DNA of 64,000 nucleotides from Narthecium ossifragum. Taxonomy: Eukaryota > Streptophyta > Magnoliopsida > Dioscoreales > Nartheciaceae. Shown here piece by piece: positions 11,324 to 21,770 of this stretch. Position 1 is the stretch's first letter; the number at the start of each line of letters is the position of its first letter. Made by a program: the position numbers and the translations under genes. The stretch is taken from assembly GCA_963920575.1 (NCBI GenBank), contig OY986967.1:23825648-23889647 (forward strand). Reading direction: 5' to 3'. The notes beneath the pieces are model-generated. The model had not been told where the DNA came from, ran no database searches, and saw only the letters and a program-made list of their open reading frames with translations.

Positions 11324-13522
11324 TCAATGGCAGTAATGACCAAACCAGCAATTCTTCAGCCACCCAATTCCTCCCTCATCATCTTCACCCCTACTGTACA
11401 GCCACCACAGCGAATTCGAAAGTGAGTTGCCATCGTCGAATCCATTCAAAGCCCGCGTCTTCGCCAGCGCCGCTTCCTTATCATACACACCCTCCAGAGC
11501 ATAGACGAACCCCTTCCACCCTTCGCCTACACCTTCCCTGGCCAATGCAGGCAATGCCCACTTCACCAGCTCACTCACAAAGTTAACATCTTGAAACAAA
11601 ACCTCGGTCACCGGCAGCAATGGCAGCAACTGAATCCCCAGCCTGCACTCCTTCCATTCTGGTGGAGCAAACCATAGCCCACTATCTCTCTTATTAGCCC
11701 ATAAGACTCCCACCACTCTGTTCTCCCTACTGAAGTCATCTTCATACATCCCTTCTCCCTCCCTCACATGCCACCAAGTCATTGCAGCTTGGATTTCGAA
11801 CGCCGTCAGCGTCGAGCCAATGGCTACTAAATGAGTATCTCCATAGCTCAGCCCCATAAGCGCCGCCGAATAGTAAGCATTCACCGCCTCGCTCGTGCTC
11901 TCCTGATTCCTCCCATCTCCGAACTCAGTCAATCCTCCAGCCCAAGAATGCAGCTTCCACAGATCAAAGCATCTCAATCTCGTATAATTTGCCTGCTGCT
12001 TTCGCGACAATGTCATGAAGTCAGCCATCATAGCATACGCCTGTGGCCGGTACTTCCTCCCCCACGCAGGGTCAATCCTGGCCAGCACCGCGATCGCGTA
12101 GAGGAAGTAACCAAGATGATAATGGTGATCATTGTAAAGGCCAAAGCCGAAGTCCGCACCGGTATCCACCGAGCCTTGTTTCGTCACAAGGCCACCCCAT
12201 TTGGGATCATAGAGGAAGCCATTGCCATTGAAGCTTCCATCCAACCACGGTGTGATCGTATTCTTCAAGAAGCTCGACACCAAGGGGATGACATCCTGGA
12301 AGCATACTTCCTCAGCGATCAACGCCAATCTGGCAGCTCTGGCTATGGCCTTTCCATAGAAGTACGACGACGAGGTCGCAATCGGATTGGAATTCAGGCT
12401 ATCAACATCTTTCCCCAGTGCAGAGACGATCTCAGCATACCCATCTTCAGTCACACCTTTCATCGAATGCCAAGTGATCGATATCGGATCGCTCTTCAAC
12501 ACCCAAGAATCTCCCACCACGCCAACGAGATCCCCGTCAATGCTTCTATACTTCATGCCATCGATCACAGCGACGTCACAGTCATCGACGGAGAGGAGTC
12601 TCAGGTGGAGAGGGTGGGCAAGGAGCAATAGATCTCCCCACCCCTTCTTCTCCCACTTGTACTCCAAGCAGAAGGGCCCGGCAAACGCCGCCTCGCCGGA
12701 CACCGGATAGCACGAGCTGAACCTATCGAGAAGAGGCTCGTACGAATCACCCAGAAGGACGGCAAACCGGACGGTGCCGGAGAAGTCGTCGTCCGAAACG
12801 ATGAGGGAGAGATCAGACTGCGAGAGACGCAGCGGCGACGACGCATAGCACAAGTAGGTCTGCCCATTGTTGAACTTAATCGTGTGCTTCGTGCACGAAT
12901 CGTTCGACGAGAACGATATGACAGCATGAATGGTGGAGAAGGAGAGCCTCGCCGGCGCAAGCGTGGAGAGCGTGATGAAGGGGCTACCACGAACGAGGAA
13001 GGAGCGGAGACACGGAGGGAGGTCGACGGTGACGCTGAGGTCATTGAAGGACGATACCAAATGGGCATACTGGTTCCCCGCGGCGGAGATGGTGAGGTCG
13101 GCGGTGAAGGTCTGGTAGATGAAAGCCGGCCCGGCGAAGCGGGACGGGTAGCAGATGGTTAAGGACGAAGCACCGCACTTGACGAGGTAAGGGTGGATGT
13201 ACTCGGGCTGGTCGCCATTTTTGAGGACGAAGTTCTGGAAGAAGGAGTTGGTGGGGAGAGGGGAGGAGAGGAGGGGTGGGGAGAAGAAGCGGGACGGGTC
13301 GGGGATGACGGAGGAGGGGGCGCTGGGGAAGAGGAAGGGCTTGGGTTGGTGGCGTGGAGGAGGAGCCATGGTGGGCAGAGGAGGAGGAGGAGGGGTTTCT
13401 AGTGAAGGAGGAGGAGGAGGAGAAGGGCTGGGTTTTGGTGAGGGCTTCTTCTTTCTTTTAATGGTTTTGGAGATTATATGGGTGGTGACTTTGGTGATCC
13501 TTCTTCTGAGTTTCTTCAGCAT
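11324..13522 (-). CDS. Glycoside hydrolase family 81 endo-1,3-beta-glucanase
   Basis: A single uninterrupted exon of 732 residues, the usual length for plant GH81 proteins (soybean beta-glucan elicitor-binding protein group). These enzymes cleave beta-1,3-glucans and, in legumes, release or bind oomycete wall elicitors. Residues 1-26 are strongly basic with no signal peptide; a proline-rich linker (28-60) precedes the beta-sandwich region (about 75-380) and the helical catalytic region (about 385-732). Family motifs are visible: NDHHYHLGYF (464-473, with Asp465 as likely acid) and NQESTSEAVNAYY (539-551), whose Glu541 and Glu545 align with the pair known to be essential in GH81. All look intact. 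The start at 13522 is the only methionine upstream of the conserved part that keeps the whole frame. Several long antisense frames are by-products of its GC bias. Confidence 0.95.
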   Translation of the reverse strand: MLKKLRRRITKVTTHIISKTIKRKKKPSPKPSPSPPPPPSLETPPPPPLPTMAPPPRHQPKPFLFPSAPSSVIPDPSRFFSPPLLSSPLPTNSFFQNFVLKNGDQPEYIHPYLVKCGASSLTICYPSRFAGPAFIYQTFTADLTISAAGNQYAHLVSSFNDLSVTVDLPPCLRSFLVRGSPFITLSTLAPARLSFSTIHAVISFSSNDSCTKHTIKFNNGQTYLCYASSPLRLSQSDLSLIVSDDDFSGTVRFAVLLGDSYEPLLDRFSSCYPVSGEAAFAGPFCLEYKWEKKGWGDLLLLAHPLHLRLLSVDDCDVAVIDGMKYRSIDGDLVGVVGDSWVLKSDPISITWHSMKGVTEDGYAEIVSALGKDVDSLNSNPIATSSSYFYGKAIARAARLALIAEEVCFQDVIPLVSSFLKNTITPWLDGSFNGNGFLYDPKWGGLVTKQGSVDTGADFGFGLYNDHHYHLGYFLYAIAVLARIDPAWGRKYRPQAYAMMADFMTLSRKQQANYTRLRCFDLWKLHSWAGGLTEFGDGRNQESTSEAVNAYYSAALMGLSYGDTHLVAIGSTLTAFEIQAAMTWWHVREGEGMYEDDFSRENRVVGVLWANKRDSGLWFAPPEWKECRLGIQLLPLLPVTEVLFQDVNFVSELVKWALPALAREGVGEGWKGFVYALEGVYDKEAALAKTRALNGFDDGNSLSNSLWWLYSRGEDDEGGIGWLKNCWFGHYCH

Positions 13523-14691
13523 ATTACCAGTTCTGGAACTATCTGTTTGAGGTTGTTATGGACATTTGATGATTCATTGTTTTGGGATGACTAATTGGGT
13601 GATGTGACTGAGTCTTTGTGTGTGTGTTTTGCCATGGATCATGACATATTGACATGGTTAGGAGATGGAGGTGGATTTGGTGGAGGAGGTGGGAGGAGTT
13701 GGTTGGTTGGGAAGGTGGGCATGGAAGAGGATCATCAGCTTTTTTTTTTGCTGGTTTTATGGGGGTGGGACTTTGGAGGAGCATCCATGGAAGAGTAGTT
13801 GGGGAAGGCAAGTTTAGGTGGGGATGCAATGGAGGGAAGGAAAGGATGGTTTGATTGCTTGGGCTCTGGGGTTTGATGTTCTTTGCTTAGGTTGTAAGAT
13901 TTTTTTTTGATTGCAAAGTTGAGCCAAAGGCTAAAAACGCCGAGCTTAGGTTGTAAGATAAAAGACAACAGTAGGGGGTAGGGGGATGTCTTGGCTTGGA
14001 AATTTGTTTTTGAATGGAAGGTCCACAAGATGGACATGATAGCCTCCTGATAGGTTGCTACAATGGCAACCTAGTACTCCACCTTCAGAAGGGAATTGCT
14101 TCATTCATTGTGTTGTGGTGTTGAACTTATAATCAGCTGCTTGATTGAGGGCTCTACAATTTATAAAAAAAAAAGAAACAACTAGATTTTATCTGATGGT
14201 TGAATATTTCACAAGGACTACCTTGACTTCGGGGTCAAGGCTACCCTCACTCCGGGCTTGCATTCACATCCGCGTCGTAAGTTACCCTCACTCCCTGTGT
14301 GATAGATGATCCGATATTGCATAAGTTTGCTGCCACCGACACAAAATGTGACCTTCAGCCCACATTAGAGATTTAGAGGCCACAAGCTCTTACCGGGTAC
14401 TGCTACACCATGCATTCAATAAACTAGTAACTGCGTCAGCTGATGCTGCACCAGCCATACCGCATCCAAGTGTTTAGTTGATTGCATCAAACAATGTAGC
14501 ATGAGCTTATTTTCTATTTGTTTGGCAGGTATTGCACCTCAAAAGGTGAGAAAATTGCTTTATATGGAAAAGAGCATGTATCAGTTAAGATTGCATTAAG
14601 GCACATTTGGGTTTGTCCTCAGATGGTTGAATTTCCTATGTTTCATCGTCCGTTTAAAATCCTTCTCTCTCCTGCTCCGTTGAATCATTTA
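13523..14691. other. Upstream region of GH81 and intergenic sequence
   Basis: The first few hundred bases are the promoter side of the minus-strand GH81 gene. The plus strand is rich in TGG/GGAGG words, which create short frames on both strands without family similarity. A phrase CTTAGGTTGTAAGAT occurs twice (about 13886 and 13945). Nothing else is supported. Confidence 0.4.
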
Positions 14692-16006
14692 CACTTTTGA
14701 TACCCGTAAAATTTTGGATATACCACTTTAGTACATCTAGTTTTATAATTATGTTTTTAGTACCTATATTTAATATATATAACATATTTAGTACCTATTG
14801 TTAGACGTCATTATCCAGACTTGACGGCAATCCGCTCACGTGATATCACGTGAGCGGTTTTCAGTCAATTTTGACTGGTTTTCAGTCAATTTTGACTGAT
14901 TGGTTTCATCTTCTCCATCTCTCCTCTGTCTCTCTCTCGTCTATCTCTCTCTGTCTCGACCTCCCCTGTCTCTCCTCTCTCTCCTCTCTGTCTCCCCCTC
15001 CCCCTGTCGGATCTCTTCTCTCTCTCCTCTCTCTCTCTTCCGCGCTCTCTCTCTCTCTGTGTCGTCTCTCTCTGTCTCACCCTCCCTTCTCTATTGTCTC
15101 TGTCTTCCCCTCCCCTCCCTGTCTCTCCATCTCTCCCAAGCCGCTGCCAGCTCCCTCTTTTCTCCTCTCCCTTCTCATCTTCTCACTCCCCCCCCCCTTT
15201 TCTCTCTTGTTTTCTTCTCTCTCTGCGTGCCGGTCACCAAGCTCCGACGCCTCACCTCGCGGGAGCCGCCGTCGTGCCAAGCCCGATGACGAGCTCCCCC
15301 ATCTCCGACGCCAGCTCCCTCTTCCCTCCCATCCCTTCTCATCCTCTCATTATCCCTCTCGTCTCCTCTCTCTCGGCATGCGGACACGAAGCCTGATGCC
15401 ACCCTTCACCAGATCTGCCGACCTGATGCCACATACCGTGCCAAGCTCGACATTGGGTTCCTCCGCTCGACGTCTGGCTCCGCCGCCTCGACTTCGCTCT
15501 CCTCCGTGACCTCCGTCGAGATCGTCACCGAGTTCCTGGTCCCGACATCAAGCGACGCCGAGCGCCAGCGCCCGTCTTTGTCGGCCTTAGGCCCCCTTCA
15601 CCAGATCTGCTCTCCCCGCACCCGCCGACCAATCTGGCACCCCGACATGGGACTCGTTCGCCTCGACGTTGAGCTCCTCCGTGACCTCCGTCGAGATCGT
15701 CACCAAGCTCCTGGTCTCGACATCGAGCGACGCCGAGCGCCACCGCCCGTCTTCGCCGGTCTGATGCCGCCACTCGACGACTTCATTGTCTCCGTCGACG
15801 TCCACAAGCGTAATTAAGTCAAGCGTATGGTGCGACGAGAACCAAGTCACGCTCATGTATTTGCCGTTTGAAAAAATGACGTCGTTAGACGGTCGGATCA
15901 AAACGAAACGGTTTTAATAGTATAAGTACTAAAAACGTAATTATAAAATTAGAAATACTAAAGTGATATATTTAAAATTTTACAGATATCAAAATGTAAT
16001 TAAGCC
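14692..16006. mobile_element. Non-autonomous MULE, 1315 bp
   Basis: Inverted terminal repeats of over 100 bp: both ends carry TTTTGATA(C/T)C(C/T)GTAAAATTTT, then ATA(C/T)CACTTTAGTA, TTATAATTA(T/C)GTTTTTAGTAC and TTAGACG or its equivalent. The flanking 9-mers AATCATTTA (14683-14691 and 16007-16015) are identical. The left end lacks the first bases (GGCTTAATTA) present on the right, so it may be slightly eroded. The inside is a pyrimidine-rich block (about 14900-15230) followed by GC-rich codon-like sequence with repeated GTGACCTCCGTCGAGATCGT words, possibly captured coding fragments of unknown origin. Confidence 0.8.
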
Positions 16007-16015
16007 AATCATTTA

Positions 16016-16491
16016 TTTGACGTGTGCTTCTTGAGCTCATTTCACGCTAAATTGTTGTTGGATAAAAGAGTGTGTGCTTATGTGTGTGTGTATGAGTGCG
16101 GTGGCATGGGCGGTATGGCAACCTGCCCGGGTGTAGGGGACCTTAATTTGGATCGGCGTTTGGGAAAATGAGTTAGATACCCCGCAACCCATTGGGTTGC
16201 GGAAGGGCAACCCTGCCCCGCCTCAACCCTCCCCGAATATATTAATTAGAATTAGGGTATGAGTTTTATATGGAAAAATGGTTGTTTGAAAATAATGAAT
16301 TGCATAAGGGAACATGTTTTGCATCATGCGTTTCAATTCTGACAATATCATCATCTTCTGGAACCACAGAAATGGTTTCAAAAAAACATTGTAGAAAGTT
16401 TAATGTGAATATATGAACGAAAATAATTAAACCATCAACACTTGTAACGGACTTAATCATGAATTTTTAACCTTATATATATATATGGGGT
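16016..16491. other. Intergenic, no gene seen
   Basis: It contains a G/C-rich phrase set around 16110-16230 and AT-rich sequence after it. No terminal repeats and no coding signal were recognised. Confidence 0.4.
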
Positions 16492-16745
16492 TGTTTGGTG
16501 TGGGAATAACTTTATTCCGGATTAAAGGAGTTTATTCCCGGTTTCGGGAATAACTTTGTAATGATTACTTGGAATAAGGAAAAAGTAAAGTAGAAAGTGG
16601 GAATAACTTTGTAATGATTACTTGGAATAAGGAAAGGTGTTTGGGGAATAAAGTGTGGAATAAGTAGTGGAATTGGAAATATTTTAGGAATATTTTCTCA
16701 TTGAATCCTTATTCCCGTTTGATATTCCCATATCAAACGGGGCCG
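16492..16745. mobile_element. MITE with inverted ends
   Basis: The left end (GGTTGTTTGGTGTGGGAATA) is inverted relative to the right end (TATTCCCATATCAAACGGGG). Inside, GGGAATAACTTTGTAATGAT is directly repeated with a period of 53 bp (16546 and 16599). The overall plan resembles the MITE at 3298-3722. The target duplication was not resolved. Confidence 0.6.
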
Positions 16746-17029
16746 ATGTCCAATTAGCCATCTCATAACTAGTCATATATCAAGCTCCTCGACGGGACGA
16801 AATGGGATTTTGGAAATGGGTCTTTCATTTTATGAGGTTATATGATATTGCTACGGCCTCGTTTGGTATGGTATTTTCTCTTATTCTCATACTTATCCTC
16901 GATATTAGGGGGCGTTTGTTTCGTTAGAATGCTTTTGGAATGTGGATGGAATGGAATGTGATTCCAGTGGAATGGAATGGAATGTCACTTTTATTGTTTG
17001 TTTGGTGGTGGTGGAATGGAATTGAATGT

Positions 17030-18304
17030 TGTTACCGAGGGAAAAAGCACTTGAGTGACACGGTAGACCATCACCGTCGGAGACGCCACGTGGCGCCCAT
17101 CAGAAAGAGAAACGGTGCCATAGACGTGATGTCGTACGGGTGCGGCACATGATCAGATACATAGTTTCTCGGAAGCCGAGACGTCAACCAATCAGGAGGT
17201 GCGCGCATTAAATGCTCCCCGATGATCGGGCCCGAGAAGTCATCATCATGCCACCATCATCAGTGTGAAATGAAGAGCATATGTATATATTCAACCTCGA
17301 GGCCCAAAGGAGTTCAAATTTAGAACGTGCATATGAAGTCAAAGCCTAAGAGTCTCGGAGGTATAAAGTCAAAGCTCGAGATATCCAGGCTAAAGGCCTC
17401 GAAACCCGAAGGCGTTCGAGACAGGCGTCTGAAGTCGAAGCATAAGAGCCTCGGAGATACAAAGTCGAAGCTCGAGATATCCATGCTAAGGGCCTCGAAA
17501 CCCGAAGGCGTTCAATACATGTGTTCGAAGTCGAAGCCTAAAAGACTCGGAAGTATATAAAGCCGAAGCTGGAGAGCTCAGGCTAAAGTCCGGAATCGGA
17601 ATAACGTCAACACGATCTTCCCTAAACTCAGGCGGATAAGACGGAAGGTGGAAACAATACGGGTAGCTCGGAGCCACGTGTCAAGACATCCTCAAGGTCC
17701 GGTACGTGATGGGCCACGATCAGGGAAACAGGACGGATCGTGGACGGGAGTCGTGGATAGCGGTTAGCTACCATCATAGTGGATTGCGACTCGAAGTATA
17801 AAAAGGAGAGATGGGCTAGAGAGGAGCCCCCCCCCACAAAATCAAGACTTTTTTTCTACTATCACTGTTCATTAGGCGTAGCTACTGTAACCGTCCTTTC
17901 TTGTATTTACTTCGGAGTTGTAGAAGATTTCCTTGTGTAGAAGCTTTCCTTGGAATTTGTAGCTTTCCTTCATCGTTCAATGGAAGTAAGTATCTAGCTT
18001 TAATTTGTTTTCATGTCTTTAAATCTCAGTAGTTATTTCAACCTAGTCCATGAGTAGTGCAGTTCGCTCTGTAGTAATTTCATTCAATTTCAAGGTAGAA
18101 TCGCATAGTTTTAACGTATCTGTACGAGATGCAAAGAAAACCATAAAAAGTCTCATCCATTATTAGACTTAAGTTTACACAAAGTCCTCTTGATTGAGGC
18201 AAGGCGTAACCCACACTCCTTCTGAAAAATCCCTGCGCGACGGTTGGCACACCTCACGTGCCTGGCGACCACGTATCCTTCACGGGTACAGTTTTTGAGC
18301 AATA
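17030..18304. mobile_element. Solo LTR, 1275 bp, with a non-canonical TG..TA end
   Basis: It is flanked by the direct repeat AATGT (17025-17029 and 18305-18309). It starts TGTTACCGAGGG and ends GAGCAATA. A TATA-like GTATAAAAAGGAG lies near 17797, followed by transcript-like T-rich sequence. A unit with AAGTC(A/G)AAGC(C/A)TAAGAG and GAGATATCCA is repeated three times at about 17335-17580. Both sides of the insertion rejoin into sequence of the host element (GTTTGTTTGGTG words). Confidence 0.7.
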
Positions 18305-19205
18305 AATGTCATTTTTGTTTGTTTGGTGTTAGAATGGAAACAAAATCCAGTGACTTTTTCCGTTTTTGTGTTTGTTTCGCGATGGAATGGGGGATACGGT
18401 CACCCCTGAATGCTAGACTGTTAGTGGTGAGAATACCACCAAGTATTCCGATTTTAATATTTATTAAAATTTTTATGACATTAATAATATGATATGATTG
18501 TGATATTTGGATATCTATGTTGATGAAAATATAATCACTTCGGAATTTCTTTGTTTTTTAATTTTTTTTTGTTTTTGTAATCATATTTGATGTTGGAGAA
18601 GGAAATATATTGGCCAAGCTATTTTTTCATTCGATGATGATCATCAATTTTATTGACGGAACATTTAAGTTCTGAATATGTAAGATGATGTTAATTAAAA
18701 TTATAACACCCATGTATAAAAAAAAATGTTAATCAAAATTGTAATCATATTTGACGGGACGGGGACGGGGGGTTTGGGGGGTGGGAATAGGCAAATATTT
18801 AGTTCCGTAATTACTTTTTAGTCACCCCTTTTCTACAATTACAAATCACATATGTGTTGAAAATTTAATAGAGCTGGCAATAGGCTGTGGTGTGCCAATC
18901 AATCTCCCACGCCACGCATCCATGTTGTTTCCGTCCGATAGCCGGCCCAATTTTGTAAAGTTGGCCCAAGCGGCCCAATTTTGTAAAGTTGGCCCAAGCT
19001 TAAATTAAATTGATTTTAATCTTGGGTTTTTTACATATATATCCTCAAAATACGTATTTACCCCTACATTCTTTATATTTTCATATATACCCCTGAAAAA
19101 TTCAAATAATTTCAAAAATACCCTTCGGGTTAGTTGCCGTGGAATCCAGTGAGAATATTCCCAACGCCGTTAACGTTAGCAGGGGAAAAGACAGTTTTAC
19201 CCCTG

Positions 19206-19307
19206 GGAAGGATCATCGCCATCAAGAAACTGCTCACTCCCAACATCGTTCAGTACCTCGACGACTTCGATCGCCATGTCCGAGTTCTTGGGAAGGCCAG
19301 GCATCCC
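19206..19307 (+). pseudogene. Captured fragment of a leucine-rich-repeat receptor kinase domain
   Basis: About 34 codons read GRIIAIKKLLTPNIVQ followed by DDFDRHVRVLGKARHP. This is the beta3 strand with the ATP-binding lysine (AIKK) and the alphaC helix region of plant LRR receptor-like kinases of the kind with a DFDREVR(V/I)L motif. The glycine loop and everything after the alphaC region are missing. The frame continues into unrelated sequence. It lies near the left terminal repeat of the Pack-MULE, so it was probably acquired by that element. Confidence 0.7.
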
Positions 19308-19765
19308 ACCCTTCGCCAGCCAGCCACCGCATCTCCTCCAGCGAGCTCCACCCCAACCATCTCATCCTACCTTTAAGCACCACCTCAAACCCATTATCTT
19401 CTTCCCTCCACCTAAAGCACCACCTCAAATCATCACCTTCAAGCACCACCTCAAAACTCATTTCGCCGATCTCCTCGTCGGACTCCGATCGCGGCCTCGA
19501 GCTCCTCGCCGCTGGACAATGCCTCCGGCCTCCTTTCACAGTGCCGATGATGGGTTCACCTGCACGGATCGCGTCGCAGACGGGAGGGATGGGTTCACAT
19601 GCACGGATTTTCGTTAGAGACGGGAGTGATGGAGGGAATACGTCGAGAGGATATATTAGGAGGTGAGGGCATTGTTTCCGGTGATCGGAGATGAGGGTGA
19701 CGGGAAGCTTGGCGATCTACGTCACGGTGGTCGGGGAAGAGCGGTTGATGCCACTGACCAAAGCA

Positions 19766-19803
<38 letters not shown>

Positions 19804-20179
19804 TCTTTGTTCCGCGACCACCCCCACCACGCCCATCGTGGATGCGCTTGACGCCACCGTCGCCTGCCGGGAAGCTTGGCGATCTACGTCACTGTGGTCG
19901 TCCGCATAGTTTCCTCCGGCATTTACATCCTCTCCACAACGTACTCAACAGCCGTGAGAGGAGACGGTGGTCGTCCGCATAGTTTCCGTTGGTCCGGTCA
20001 GGATGGGGAGGAAACAGAGGAGAGTGGGGTGGCATGTAGTGTCTGCCGGTGTGCTTGGTGGGAATGTCGATGTCGGCCGGAGTTGAGGTTGGGGAAGAGC
20101 GGTTGATGAAGAACGGAGCCGGAGAAGGAGAGAGATTGCGTTGGCGGCGCTCCAGCGCTTGGTAGGCGGTGGTGTGGTG

Positions 20180-20350
20180 GCTCAACTTGGCTGGCTCGGT
20201 TGGGACGACGTCGGTGTGGGAGTTGAGGAGGACGGAGGGGAGGGAGGGATCGCTGCCGTGCCAGGCGAGGAGGACGAGGGGTTTCCCCGAGGCGAACTCG
20301 AGGGTCTCAGAGTGGAGGACGGGGATGGACTCGGCTTGGGAGAGGAGGAA
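20180..20350 (-). pseudogene. Captured fragment of aminoacylase-1 (peptidase M20 family)
   Basis: About 57 codons on the minus strand read ...FLLSQAESIPVLHSETLEF, KPLVLLAWHGSDPSLPSV and LLNSHTDVVPTEP. This matches the N-terminal part of plant N-acyl-L-amino-acid amidohydrolases, including the metal-binding HTD motif. The rest of the catalytic domain is absent, so it cannot make an active enzyme. An upstream Met at 20389 keeps the frame open for 166 codons, but beyond the fragment there is no similarity. Confidence 0.78.
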
Positions 20351-20658
20351 GCGGGCGGCAGCATGTGAGTTCTGATCTAGTGATAACAACTTATGAGATT
20401 CGACTATGCTCTAGTGAGTTCTGATCACGAGGCATGTGAGACTGTGTGACTGTGTGGGGGGTATTTAAGTAAATTTACCCAACCCGGTTAGAGTTTACCC
20501 CATGGTTAGGTTACTTAACCGGACGGAAGTAGACGGAAGGGTATTTTTGAGATTTGTTGAACTTTTCAGGGGTATATATGAAAATATGAAGAATGTAGGG
20601 GTAAATACATAATTTGAAAGTTTTTTGAGGATATATATGTAAAAAACCCTTTAATCTT

Positions 20659-21770
20659 TTGGCGAACAACCAAGCAAGAAAGGATAAAGGATTTGTAAGA
20701 TGAGAGTGATTGAACTCCGAAGGCTTCCAGCGATGGTAAAAAGAGCAATTTCGATAGAAACCCACCAAAAAAACAAGATTATATACTCACAGATGAAGAG
20801 CAATTCTGATAGAGATCTAACGCCAAGAAAACAAGATTTAAATCGACAACTTACCAGCAATTTAGATGACCCACAAGAAAAAAGCCTTAAACACAAACGA
20901 ATTCATTCTTCAAGTATTCCAAACCATATGTAAAAGATGCGCCTATAGAGAAGAAACATTTGGCTCCTGCATTATGGAAATATTAAACCCACCAAGAATC
21001 TTTAAAACCCAAGGAAGGAACGAGAGGGGAGAACTAGAAGGCTTACAGCCTTTGTTTCAATGGTGGGCATTACAGAGGAAGCAACACGGATCTTAGCCGA
21101 GAAAGGAGGAGCTCTGGAAGAGAGGTTCACCGGACTCAAGAAGCGGCGGCGTGGGAGGAGGACTCCCATGCTCCCCATGGACACCGCCATCCTCCTCTCC
21201 CTCCCACTGTAACATCTCCATGGCTTCCGACGCCGCCTCCCTCGCGCTGGATCTCCCATAGCTAGGATTGCTCCCGCCTCTCACGTCTTCAACAGCAGAT
21301 GAGGAGGTCACAGAGCAGCCATCATCCGCCTGGTCGAGCAGCTTCCACGCGAGATCGTCCTCAAACTCCACGACTCCCAGGAGCAAGCAGAGCTCTCCCA
21401 GGGGATCGCCACCTCCGCCCTCCTCCTTTTCCACCTCTTTCCGGAGCAACAACAGTAGGTTTTCCCCCTTCTCTTCACGGCCCGACAACTCCGGATGGAG
21501 GGGATCGTTGGCTTCGGCGCTTCGGAGGGGAAGATCTGCGGGGAGAGAGCAGGGGCAGTGGCCCAGGAGGAAGAAGGGTGGGGGTTGGAGCGGGTGGTGG
21601 CCAAGGAGGTCGTCGAGGAGCATCACGGGCTGGATTGCCGTGGTGGTCTTCTTCTTCCTTATGAACTGGTGGATGTTCTCCAGTCTCCGGATTTATAGCT
21701 TTTGAGCTACGGATCTCCGCGCTGATGGAAAAGGATGGACAGCCGATGGAAAATTCGACTGGGAAATGTT
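20659..21770. other. Coding-like GC-rich sequence of unknown origin within the second-level element
   Basis: Both strands have long open frames. The minus strand has a 177-codon frame (21093-21626) with acidic and leucine-rich stretches (ENLLLLLRKEVEKEE, EDDLAWKLLDQADDG). The plus strand has blocks such as LVEQLPREIVLKLHDSQEQ. No family was recognised. It may be captured host sequence, as in the adjacent Pack-MULE, or chance frames. Confidence 0.35.

Larger units (their letters stand above)
19024..20649. mobile_element. Pack-MULE carrying fragments of at least two host genes, 1626 bp
   Basis: Terminal inverted repeats of about 110 bp: left GGGTTTTTTACATATATATCC, right complement the same motif. 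Both continue with GTA(T)TTACCCCTACATTCTT and CATATATACCCCTGAAAA. An exact 9-bp target duplication TTTAATCTT flanks it (19015-19023, 20650-20658). The inside is GC-rich and holds a receptor-kinase fragment on the plus strand and an aminoacylase-1 fragment on the minus strand. A (CT)n run lies at about 19769-19799. The ends resemble those of the element at 8395-9036. Confidence 0.88.

Noticed and set aside
11831..13550. Long open frames antisense to the GH81 gene (up to 266 codons)
   Set aside because: They follow from the GC bias of the GH81 coding strand and show no family similarity.
14850..15509. A 219-codon Ser/Leu/Pro frame and overlapping frames
   Set aside because: Low-complexity translation of a CT-rich block within a MULE; no domain and opposite frames equally open.
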